Shown here: positions 29,560 to 35,465 of the stretch, in pieces
Layout: every line of letters starts with the position of its first letter
Position numbering within the stretch: position 1 is the first letter of the stretch
NCBI RefSeq assembly: GCF_018069755.1
Contig: NZ_JAGQDE010000035.1
Span: forward strand, 1-35,465
Source of the DNA: Ideonella aquatica
Lineage (GTDB): Bacteria > Pseudomonadota > Gammaproteobacteria > Burkholderiales > Burkholderiaceae_C
Direction: 5' to 3'
DNA: 35,465 nt
Program-made: the position numbers and the translations under genes
The notes under the pieces: generated by a model
The model's database searches: none
What the model was told of the DNA's origin: nothing
What the model saw: the letters and a program-made list of their open reading frames with translations, nothing else

Positions 29560-30036
29560 TCAGGTGATGCGGTGGAAGTCCAGCCGCACCGCGCGCGCCT
29601 GCCGTTCCCCCACCGCCAGCGCCAGGCAGCGGTTCAGGTGTGCCCAGGCCGGCGCGCCGGTGGTGAAGCGCACCACGGTGCGGAAGAAGTACTCGCTGGC
29701 GGCCACCGGCTCGCCGCGCGCCAGCCGCGCCATCACGTCGGCGGGGCCGTGGCGCAGGCCGTCGCTCTGCACCTCGACCAGCGCGCCGTCGGGCGTGCGG
29801 ATCACGTAGTGCGCGGCGATCTCCAGCACGCCATCGGCGCGCAGCACCTGCCAGTCGACACCGCCGGGCAGGATCTCGCCGCTCAGCTCGGGGCCCTCCA
29901 CCGTGCCGCCCAGCAGCGGCACATAGCGGCGCTCGCCATGCTTGGCGGGGCCGCCCAGGCTGACCAACTCGCCCACCTCGCAGACCACGCGGCACATCGG
30001 TTGCAGGGCGGGCGGCGGGCTGAAGGCGTCGGTCAT
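29560..30036 (-). CDS. DUF3237 domain-containing protein
   Basis: A 158-residue cytoplasmic protein matching DUF3237 throughout: VCEVGELVSLGGPAKHGERRYVPLLGGTVEGPELSGEILPGGVDWQVLRADGVLEIAAHYVIRTPDGALVEVQSDGL, then a FFRTVVRFTTGAPAWAHLNRCLALAVG C-terminal block. The fold is a small beta-barrel, and the family has no established reaction. It is divergent from the LuxR-family gene (131 nt apart), with a dyad between them that may regulate both. It lies 63 nt upstream of marR on the same strand. Confidence 0.92.
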   Translation of the reverse strand: MTDAFSPPPALQPMCRVVCEVGELVSLGGPAKHGERRYVPLLGGTVEGPELSGEILPGGVDWQVLRADGVLEIAAHYVIRTPDGALVEVQSDGLRHGPADVMARLARGEPVAASEYFFRTVVRFTTGAPAWAHLNRCLALAVGERQARAVRLDFHRIT

Positions 30037-30126
30037 GGCGGGGCGTTCGGGTCAGTCGGGATGGACAGGCGGCGTGGCCGGTTGATCATCTTGCGCCAGG
30101 CTCGCGCGCTTGCCCAGCCACCCGCC

Positions 30127-30144
30127 GTCATCCCAGAGGATGAC
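30127..30144. promoter_or_regulatory. Dyad upstream of the LuxR-family gene (site 1)
   Basis: GTCATCC-CAGA-GGATGAC is a perfect 7-bp inverted repeat 23 nt before the regulator ATG and 90 nt before the divergent DUF3237 start. A second copy, matching 16 of 18 bases on the opposite strand, covers the end of the regulator gene ahead of the Bug-type gene. A shared regulator-binding site is likely, as inference. Confidence 0.6.
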
Positions 30145-30167
30145 CGCCCCACCCGACCGACCCACCG

Positions 30168-30956
30168 ATGAACGCCTGGGCCCTGCCCCTTGCCGATGCC
30201 CAACCCGCCTGGTCGCGCGCCCTGCCCGCGGTGGTGCAGGCCGTGGGCGCGCCGGACTTCGACACCCGGGTGCTGCAGGCGCTGGACGAGGCGGCGCTGG
30301 GCGTGGGCTCCTGGTCGGTCTACCAGGTCTGGCGCGACCGCCTGCCGCAACTGCACCTCTCGGGCAGCCTGGGCGTGGCCGACACCACCCGCGACTGCTT
30401 TGCCGCCTACCGCGACGCCGGCCTGTACCGCCGCGACAGCAGCTTCGACGCGGTGCGCCCCGGCCATGCCGCGGTGCTGCGCATGCACGCCGACGAGGCC
30501 CCCAGCCACGACCACCGCCAGGCCATCTACCTGCGCCACGGCGTGCTGGAGCGGCTGTCGGTGGTGCAGCGGGGCGATGACGGCGCGGTGTTCGCCGTCA
30601 ATGTCTACCGCCACGCCCACCAGGGCCGCTTTGGCGACGGCGAGCTCGCCGGCTTCGCCCAGCTGGCCCCCGTGCTGCTGGCCGGCGTGCAGCGCCACCT
30701 GGCGCTGCGCCAACCGACCCCCGACCTGCGCGCCGCGCTGAAGGCCCGCTGCGCGGCGCTGACCGAGCGTGAACTGGACGTGTGCGAACGCCTGCTGCGC
30801 GGCTGGAGCTTCGACGGCATCGCCGCCGACCTGGGCCTGAGCGTGGCCACCGCCAAGACCTACCGCGCCCGCGCCTTCGCCCGCCTGGGCCTGCACTTCA
30901 AGAGCGAGCTCTTCGCCGCCTTCCTGCCCGGGGGGGACTGTCCTCCTCAGGGATGA
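30168..30956 (+). CDS. LuxR family HTH transcriptional regulator
   Basis: A 262-residue regulator. The C-terminal part (about 197-255) is a LuxR-type HTH: LTERELDVCERLLRGWSFDGIAADLGLSVATAKTYRARAFARLGLHFKSELFAAFL. The N-terminal about 190 residues have no autoinducer-domain signature or receiver Asp site that I can see, so its signal is unknown. The ATG at 30168 follows the site-1 dyad closely, and the stop codon lies within the site-2 dyad. The bracketing sites suggest autoregulation plus control of the downstream Bug-type gene and possibly the divergent DUF3237 gene. Confidence 0.88.
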   Translation: MNAWALPLADAQPAWSRALPAVVQAVGAPDFDTRVLQALDEAALGVGSWSVYQVWRDRLPQLHLSGSLGVADTTRDCFAAYRDAGLYRRDSSFDAVRPGHAAVLRMHADEAPSHDHRQAIYLRHGVLERLSVVQRGDDGAVFAVNVYRHAHQGRFGDGELAGFAQLAPVLLAGVQRHLALRQPTPDLRAALKARCAALTERELDVCERLLRGWSFDGIAADLGLSVATAKTYRARAFARLGLHFKSELFAAFLPGGDCPPQG

Positions 30957-30959
30957 CAG
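30938..30959. promoter_or_regulatory. Dyad upstream of the Bug-type gene (site 2)
   Basis: CTGTC and GACAG arms with inner TCC/GGA pairs form an imperfect dyad. Read on the minus strand, its core GTCATCCCTGAGGAGGAC matches site 1 at 16 of 18 positions. It overlaps the stop codon of the regulator gene and lies 63 nt before the binding-protein ATG. Confidence 0.58.
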
Positions 30960-31022
30960 GCGGCGGCAGCGCCGGGCGGCACACTGCCGGCCTGCTGCCT
31001 TGATACCCCCCAGGAGACCGCC

Positions 31023-31994
31023 ATGAGCACCCGCCGCCACGCCCTGACCGTCCTTGCCAGCCCCTGGCTGCTGGCCGGCGCCGCCCCCGCGCTGGCCCAG
31101 GGCGGCGCGCCGCTGAAGCTGGTGGTGGGCTTCCCGCCCGGCTCCGGCCCCGACGTGGTGGCGCGCCAGCTGGGCCAGAAGCTGGGCGAGCTGATGAAGC
31201 AGCAGGTGGTGATCGACAACCGCGCCGGCGCTGGCGGCCAGATCGCCGCCCAGGCGGTGGCCCGCTCGCCAGCGGATGGCACCACGCTGCTGCTGGGCGA
31301 GGTGGGCTCGATCAGCATCTCGCCCGCCGCCTACCGCAAGCTGCCCTACGACCCCGCCAAGGACTTCATGGCCGTGGCCGAGGTGGTGCGCTCCGACTTC
31401 GTGCTGGTGGTGCCCGCCACCTCGCCCGCCAAGACGGTGGCCGAGTTCGTCGCCGCCGCCAAGGCGCAGAAGGACCGCGTCAACTTCGGCACCTTCGGCG
31501 CCGGCACGCCGGGCCACTTCGGCGCCGAGGTCTTCGGCAGCCTGGCCGGCTTCGCGGTCGAGCCCATCCACTACCGCGCCACCGGCGACGCCGTCACCGC
31601 CATCATCGCCGGCGACGTGATGGGCGCCTTCGTCTCCACCGCGCTGGCGCTGGCCCAGGTCAAGGGCGGCAAGATGCGCGCGCTGGCCACCACCGCGCCC
31701 CAGCGCTCCGCCCTGCTGCCCGAGGTGCCCACCTTCACCGAGGCCGGCTACCCCAAGGCCGACTTCTCCGCCTGGTTCGCGCTGCTGCTGCCCACCGGCA
31801 CGCCCACCGCCGCCGTGGACGCACTGAGCCAGCAGGCCGTGGCCGCCCTGCAAAGCCCCGACCTGCGCCAGAAGCTGCAGGAGGCCGGCTTCAGCATCGT
31901 CGGCACCGGCCGCGCCGAGACCGAGCGCATGCTCAAGGCCGAGGCGGCGCGCTGGGCGGCGGTGGTCAAGACGTCGGGGTTCCAGGGGGACTGA
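31023..31994 (+). CDS. Bug family (TctC) tripartite tricarboxylate transporter binding protein
   Basis: Periplasmic binding protein of 323 residues. A signal peptide (MSTRRHALTVLASPWLLAGAAPALA) is followed by the Bug-type start LKLVVGFPPGSGPDVVARQLGQKL. Further blocks are VVIDNRAGAGGQIAAQAVARSPADGTTLLLG, YRKLPYDPAKDFMAVAEV, FGTFGAGTPGHFGAEVF, LPEVPTFTEAGYP and FSAWFALLLPTGTP. Bug proteins of Burkholderiales bind carboxylates or other small organic acids; the usual binding Asp position is replaced or shifted, so the ligand is not deduced. No tctAB permease genes are adjacent. CAGGAGA precedes the ATG. The upstream dyad and LuxR-family gene suggest regulation by that protein. Confidence 0.95.
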   Translation: MSTRRHALTVLASPWLLAGAAPALAQGGAPLKLVVGFPPGSGPDVVARQLGQKLGELMKQQVVIDNRAGAGGQIAAQAVARSPADGTTLLLGEVGSISISPAAYRKLPYDPAKDFMAVAEVVRSDFVLVVPATSPAKTVAEFVAAAKAQKDRVNFGTFGAGTPGHFGAEVFGSLAGFAVEPIHYRATGDAVTAIIAGDVMGAFVSTALALAQVKGGKMRALATTAPQRSALLPEVPTFTEAGYPKADFSAWFALLLPTGTPTAAVDALSQQAVAALQSPDLRQKLQEAGFSIVGTGRAETERMLKAEAARWAAVVKTSGFQGD

Positions 31995-32473
31995 GGCTGG
32001 GCCGTGCAGGCGCTGCTTTGTCGTCGAGGACCTGATCGCCCCGTTGCGCATCGCTGAGCATTTGCCGTGCGCGGTGTCAGACCTGACCGCGGGTACGCGC
32101 AAGTGGCCACGGGGTCCATCGACTGGGAAGACAAATGCAACGCTAAGTGATTGATAAAGAAGCGAAATCACCAGTCGACCACTTTTTTCTCCGGCGCTAT
32201 GGAAACAAACCGTGCTTGGCTGTTGTGGTCTTGCGCTCCGTCTCTGTTGGGGCTGCCGGCAGCCCGTCCAATCTCTCGCGGAGAAGTCCGGCGACCTTGG
32301 CGATTCAGCACCCGATCAATGATGGACGTCGAGCCCTGGCGATCAAGCCCATCGCCCACATCGTCTCTGGCGCTCGAACTCTGCGCGTCCGGCCAATCGA
32401 CCCAGACTCGGGTGAGGCACCCAATGGGGTGATGGCGGGCTCTTTTGGGTGAGGCGTAAACTGCCCCAAAGGC
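31995..32473. other. Gene-free stretch before the toxin-antitoxin pair
   Basis: No convincing gene. Base composition here (about 32130-32260) is visibly less GC-rich than the neighbours, with TGATTGATAAAGAAGCGAAA and a TTTTTT run. An inverted repeat TCGACTGG (32119-32126) / CCAGTCGA (32171-32178) is flanked outward by AAGTGG (32101) and CCACTT (32179), the left arm carrying 12 extra nucleotides. It may be the edge of the segment that brought in the toxin-antitoxin genes, or decayed mobile DNA. Open frames in it look non-coding. Confidence 0.4.
32410..32470 (+). promoter_or_regulatory. Repeat-rich promoter of the vapB45-like gene
   Basis: GGGTGA occurs three times at 32410, 32427 and 32447, with the first and third extended to GGGTGAGGC. 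An inverted repeat TTTGGG (32444-32449) / CCCAAA (32465-32470) flanks a -10-like TAAACT. The ATG follows at 32474, leaving almost no leader. Such sites fit autoregulation by the antitoxin. Confidence 0.5.
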
Positions 32474-33181
32474 ATGAACGCGCAACCTACGCTCCTCGGT
32501 ACAGGCATGTACCCACTGCCACGAGCCGCCAGGCTCGTGGGGGCTGAGGCGCGCACGGTTCGCCGATGGTTGAAGGGGTATTCCTGGAAGTACGGCGATG
32601 GCCGCAGGGTCTCCGGCCCACTGTGGGCGCTGCAGCATGCCCAGGACGAGGAATTCGGTGACGAGCAAGTGCTGGGCTTCCGGGACCTGCTGGAACTCCG
32701 TACCGTGGCCCGCTTCATCGCGCAGGGCGTCAGCCTGCGGGTGATCCGGGCGACGATTGATGTGGCCAGGGAAACGCTGGGGGACTACCCACTGCACTCC
32801 AAGCGCTTCGTCACGGACGGCAAGAAGATCTTCCTGGAGGCGGTTGAGCGTGCGGGCGAGGATCCCAAGCTGTTGGATGTGCGCCGACAGCAGTTCGCCA
32901 TGGATGCGGTGATCCGTCCCAGCCTGCTGGAAGGCATCGAGTACAGCGCCGATGCCACGGCGCTGCGCTGGTTCCCCATGCCGAAGAAGCGACTGGTGGT
33001 GCTGGATCCGCAGGTGCAGTTTGGCGAGCCCATCGTGACCAAAGGCGGTGTGCCGACCGATACGTTGGCAGCGGCTTGCAAGGCGGAAGGCGACAACGTC
33101 GAGCGTGTGGCGCGCCTTTACCGCGTCACGCCACAAGAAGTGAAGGCTGCAGTCGCCTTTGAGCAGCAACTCGCGGCCTGA
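32474..33181 (+). CDS. VapB45-like antitoxin (MerR-like HTH plus DUF433-like domain)
   Basis: A 235-residue protein. Residues about 15-36 (LPRAARLVGAEARTVRRWLKG) form a DNA-binding HTH. The middle GDEQVLGFRDLLELRTVARFIAQGVSLRVIRATI is helical and MerR-like. The C-terminal about 60 residues (FGEPIVTKGGVPTDTLAAACKAEGDNVERVARLYRVTPQEVKAAVAFEQQL) match the DUF433 pattern seen in many antitoxins. Size and domain order agree with VapB45 of Mycobacterium tuberculosis. It is followed 9 nt later by a PIN-like gene. The repeats just upstream are plausible operators. Codon use is somewhat less GC-biased than in neighbours, suggesting transfer. Confidence 0.78.
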   Translation: MNAQPTLLGTGMYPLPRAARLVGAEARTVRRWLKGYSWKYGDGRRVSGPLWALQHAQDEEFGDEQVLGFRDLLELRTVARFIAQGVSLRVIRATIDVARETLGDYPLHSKRFVTDGKKIFLEAVERAGEDPKLLDVRRQQFAMDAVIRPSLLEGIEYSADATALRWFPMPKKRLVVLDPQVQFGEPIVTKGGVPTDTLAAACKAEGDNVERVARLYRVTPQEVKAAVAFEQQLAA

Positions 33182-33190
33182 TTCGTCGGC

Positions 33191-33592
33191 GTGCGATTCC
33201 TGTTCGACGCCAACCTTCCCCCTGATCTGGCGCATGCCATCCGTGAGCTCTGCTCGTCGGAGCCAGGCGTGGACGAGGTGATCCACCTCAGTGACAGGTT
33301 CCGACGCAGCACGCCCGATCTGCAGTGGATACCGACCCTTGGCCAGGGCTGGTACATCATCAGCACGGACAAGTTCGCGAAGAGCCGAGGGCAGGAGCGC
33401 GAGGCCTTGCGCCGTGCAGGGCACACGGTCTACGTGCTCGACCCGCAGTGGTCCAAGCATCCCTTTTGGCTGAAGTCATCCAGGCTGGTGCTGTGGTGGC
33501 CACAGGTGCTTGAGCATGCACGGCTCACCGCTGGCGGTGGCTTTCGCATTCCCTGGCAGCACTCGTCCAGCAAGAAATTTCAGGGGCTGTAG
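33191..33592 (+). CDS. VapC45-like PIN-domain toxin
   Basis: A 133-residue protein with a PIN-like arrangement: strand and Asp in MRFLFDANLPPDLAHAI (D6), and IISTDKFAKSRGQEREAL with D60 and E69 as candidate metal ligands. HTVYVLDPQWSKHPFWLKSSRLVLWWPQ is distinctive of the VapC45/PIN_10-type subgroup. PIN toxins are Mg-dependent ribonucleases cleaving tRNA or rRNA; activity is inferred here. The start is GTG at 33191, 9 nt after the antitoxin stop, with no strong ribosome binding site, consistent with toxin translation coupled to the antitoxin. Confidence 0.75.
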   Translation: MRFLFDANLPPDLAHAIRELCSSEPGVDEVIHLSDRFRRSTPDLQWIPTLGQGWYIISTDKFAKSRGQEREALRRAGHTVYVLDPQWSKHPFWLKSSRLVLWWPQVLEHARLTAGGGFRIPWQHSSSKKFQGL

Positions 33593-33648
33593 CCGCCGGC
33601 GTGCTTTCTCTGGCGGAGACGGCCTGTGCCGTCTTTGCTCCACCCGCC

Positions 33649-35049
33649 TCAGAGCGCGAAGATCTTCCCCGGATTCAGGATGTTGTCCGGGTCCAGCGCC
33701 CGCTTGACCGCGCGCATCATCGCCACCGCGCCCTCGCCGGTTTCCTCGATCAGGAAGCCCTGCTTGTGCAGGCCGATGCCGTGCTCGCCGGTGCAGGTGC
33801 CGCCCACGGCCAGCGCGCGGCGCACCACGCGCTCGTTCAGTGATTCGGCCAGATCGCGCTCGGCCGGCAGCGCGGGGTCGAGCAGGTAGGCGATGTGGAA
33901 GTTGCCGTCGCCCACGTGGCCGACGATGAAGTAGGGCAGGCCGCTGGTGCGGGCTTCGTCTTCGGCGGCCACCACCATCTCGGCCAGGCGGGCGATCGGC
34001 ACGCAGGTGTCGGTGGTGACGGCGCGGCAGCCCGGGCGCATCTGCAGCGCCGACAGGTAGGCGTGGTGGCGCGCGGTCCACAGCTTGGTGCGCTCCTCGG
34101 GGGTGGTGGCCCATTGGAAGTCTTCGCCGCCGTGGTCCTTGGCGATCTCCTGCACGGTGGCGGTCTGCTCGGCCACGCCGGCCTCGCTGCCGTGGAACTC
34201 CATCAGCAGCATCGGCGCCTCGCGCAGGCCCAGCCTGTCGTGGTTGTTCACGGCGCGCACGGCGTTGACGTCCAGCAGCTCGCAGCGGGCGATCGGCACG
34301 CCCATCTGGATGATCTGGATGGTGGTGGCCACGGCCGAGGCGATGTCCGGGAAGAAGCACACCGCGGCGGCCAGGCTCTCGGGCAGCGGGTGCAGCTTCA
34401 GCGTGATCTCGGTGATCACGCCCAGCGTGCCTTCGGAGCCCACCATCAGCCGGGTCAGGTCGTAGCCGGCGCTGCTCTTGCGCGCCTGGGTGCCGGTGCG
34501 GATGACCTGGCCGCTGGCGGTGACCACCTCCAGCGCCAGCACGTTCTCGCGCATCGTGCCGTAGCGCACGGCGTTGGTGCCCGAGGCGCGGGTGGCGCAC
34601 ATGCCGCCGATCGAGGCGTCGGCGCCGGGGTCGATCGGGAAGAACAGGCCCAGGTCCTTGATCTCGCGGTTGAGCTGGCTGCGGGTGACGCCGGGCTGCA
34701 GCGTGGCGGTCAGGTTTTCGGGCTCGGCGCGCAGCACGCGGTTCATGCGCGACAGATCCAGGCTGACGCCGCCCTGCACCGCCAGCAGATGCCCCTCCAG
34801 CGACGAGCCCACGCCAAACGGGATCACCGGCACGCGGTGCGCGGCGGCCAGCGTCACCGCATCGGCCACGTCCTGGGTGGATTCGCAGAACACCACGGCG
34901 TCGGGCGGCGCCACGTCGAAGGGCGACTCGTCGCGGCCGTGCTGCTGGCGCACCGCCAGTGCGGTGGACAGGCGCTCGCCGAAGCGCTGGCGCAGCGCGT
35001 CGATCAGGGCGGCGGGCGCGGTGCGGGGGGCGTTGGCGGTGGACAGCAT
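33649..35049 (-). CDS. FAD-binding D-lactate/glycolate dehydrogenase-type oxidoreductase
   Basis: A 466-residue flavoprotein of the GlcD/cytochrome-linked D-lactate dehydrogenase family, oxidising a D-2-hydroxy acid. The N-terminal FAD_binding_4 domain shows PDAVVFCESTQDVADAV, VPVIPFGVGSSLEGHLLA, LQPGVTRSQLNREI and FFPIDPGADASIGGMCATRASGTNAVRYGTMRENVLALEVV. The C-terminal catalytic cap has VGHVGDGNFHIAYLLDP and GTCTGEHGIGLHKQGFL, with the metal/active-site His residues. The ATG at 35049 (MLSTANAPRT) gives the family length; the frame is open to 35274 without conservation. It is divergent from the J-domain gene, 114 nt apart. The exact substrate cannot be told without neighbours such as glcE/F. 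Confidence 0.93.
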   Translation of the reverse strand: MLSTANAPRTAPAALIDALRQRFGERLSTALAVRQQHGRDESPFDVAPPDAVVFCESTQDVADAVTLAAAHRVPVIPFGVGSSLEGHLLAVQGGVSLDLSRMNRVLRAEPENLTATLQPGVTRSQLNREIKDLGLFFPIDPGADASIGGMCATRASGTNAVRYGTMRENVLALEVVTASGQVIRTGTQARKSSAGYDLTRLMVGSEGTLGVITEITLKLHPLPESLAAAVCFFPDIASAVATTIQIIQMGVPIARCELLDVNAVRAVNNHDRLGLREAPMLLMEFHGSEAGVAEQTATVQEIAKDHGGEDFQWATTPEERTKLWTARHHAYLSALQMRPGCRAVTTDTCVPIARLAEMVVAAEDEARTSGLPYFIVGHVGDGNFHIAYLLDPALPAERDLAESLNERVVRRALAVGGTCTGEHGIGLHKQGFLIEETGEGAVAMMRAVKRALDPDNILNPGKIFAL

Positions 35050-35163
35050 GGACAGCTCGCGAAAGTGGGTGCAGGATTCTAGGAAGTCCTCAAGGGCCGC
35101 CCACGCGGCGCCGATCAATCCGACAGGCCGGGATGGCGCCATCCCGACACAGCCCCGCCCACC

Positions 35164-35465
35164 ATGAGCCGCGAACGCCGCAACCTCTACCGCATCCTGC
35201 ACGTCCAGCCCGAGGCGCCGCCCGAGGTCATCAAGGCCGCCTGGCGGGCGCTGATGAGCACGCTGCGCGCCCACCCCGACCTGGGCGGCGACCCCGAGAC
35301 CGCGGCGCGCCTGAACGCCGCCTACGAGGTGCTGTCCGACCCGGTGCGCCGCGCCGCCTACGACCGCGGCCTCAAGCGCACGCCGCGCGGGCCGGCCGCC
35401 CCATCGGCCGACAGCGCGCCGCGCGCCACCGCCAGCCCGCCGCCAGCGCCGCCGCCGCGGGCAGC
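35164..35465 (+). CDS. J-domain (DnaJ-like) protein, cut by the window end
   Basis: The first about 100 codons are present. The N-terminal 65 residues are a J domain: LYRILHVQPEAPPEVIKAAWRALM, the HPD triad at H37-P38-D39 in RAHPDLGGDPETAARLNAAYEVLSDPVRRAAYDRGL. J domains stimulate the ATPase of Hsp70 partners. After residue 70 the sequence becomes Pro/Ala rich (PAAPSADSAPRATASPPPAPPPRA), unlike the Gly/Phe region of DnaJ, so this is a specialised J protein and not DnaJ itself. The 3' part lies outside the window. Confidence 0.88.
   Translation, partial: MSRERRNLYRILHVQPEAPPEVIKAAWRALMSTLRAHPDLGGDPETAARLNAAYEVLSDPVRRAAYDRGLKRTPRGPAAPSADSAPRATASPPPAPPPRA

Noticed and set aside
32147..32452. 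Possible 101-residue protein before the antitoxin
   Set aside because: Two overlapping frames here look equally arbitrary, there is no ribosome binding site, and composition does not resemble a protein; treated as non-coding.
33909..33914. CACGTGG in the flavoprotein gene as a regulatory or parS site
   Set aside because: An isolated hexamer in GC-rich coding DNA with no symmetrical arms.

Overview
The window is high-GC DNA that I read as the chromosome of a betaproteobacterium, order Burkholderiales, probably from the Rubrivivax/Leptothrix/Ideonella side. The grounds are an mnmG-rsmG pair carrying parS-like sites, a Bug-family binding protein, an RsaM (DUF4902) quorum-sensing modulator, a Crp/Fnr-DUF2892 pair, DUF3237 and MipA/OmpV proteins, and uniformly GC-rich codon use. 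No rRNA, tRNA, CRISPR array, complete insertion sequence or prophage was found.

Left part (1-4,960): lysE-type exporter, rsmG and mnmG run leftward. Three near-perfect CACGTG-centred 16-mers matching the ParB-binding parS consensus lie inside rsmG and mnmG, so this end is probably the centromere side of the replication origin. Rightward follow a YkgJ-type cysteine-cluster protein, a Crp/Fnr regulator coupled to it by ATGA, and a small DUF2892 membrane protein with a CRP-like site in front.

Quorum-sensing island (5,000-6,960): a LuxR-type receptor with two altered ligand-pocket positions, divergent from rsaM, with a lux-box-like dyad between them but no luxI in the window. Downstream of luxR is a chain of three tiny overlapping reading frames behind a good ribosome binding site.

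Middle (6,960-24,680): housekeeping and accessory genes. They include a beta-class GST, a periplasmic thioredoxin with a long helical tail, an MmcB-like protein facing a TPR/glycosyltransferase-like protein, pirin, a DUF4397 lipoprotein, a chemoreceptor with a membrane-embedded sensor, an SRAP (YedK) abasic-site protein, and a MipA/OmpV porin. A TRAP binding protein is followed 2 nt later by a hybrid histidine kinase, which looks like a three-component sensor. An alpha-oxoamine-synthase-type PLP enzyme sits with a methyltransferase, and a small lipoprotein and a GNAT close the block.

Right part (24,680-35,465): a marR-MFP-RND efflux operon with an operator at the marR start; a DUF3237 gene; a LuxR-family regulator whose gene is bracketed by two near-identical dyads, the second in front of a Bug/TctC binding protein; a stretch of 479 nt without a gene; a VapBC45-like toxin-antitoxin pair with repeats in its promoter; a GlcD/D-lactate dehydrogenase-type flavoprotein; and the start of a J-domain protein cut by the window end.

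Most interesting unexplained items: the paired dyads at 30,127 and 30,938, the mini-ORF chain at 5,055-5,229, the luxI-less luxR/rsaM pair, the VapBC45-like module and the TRAP-SBP/kinase pair.
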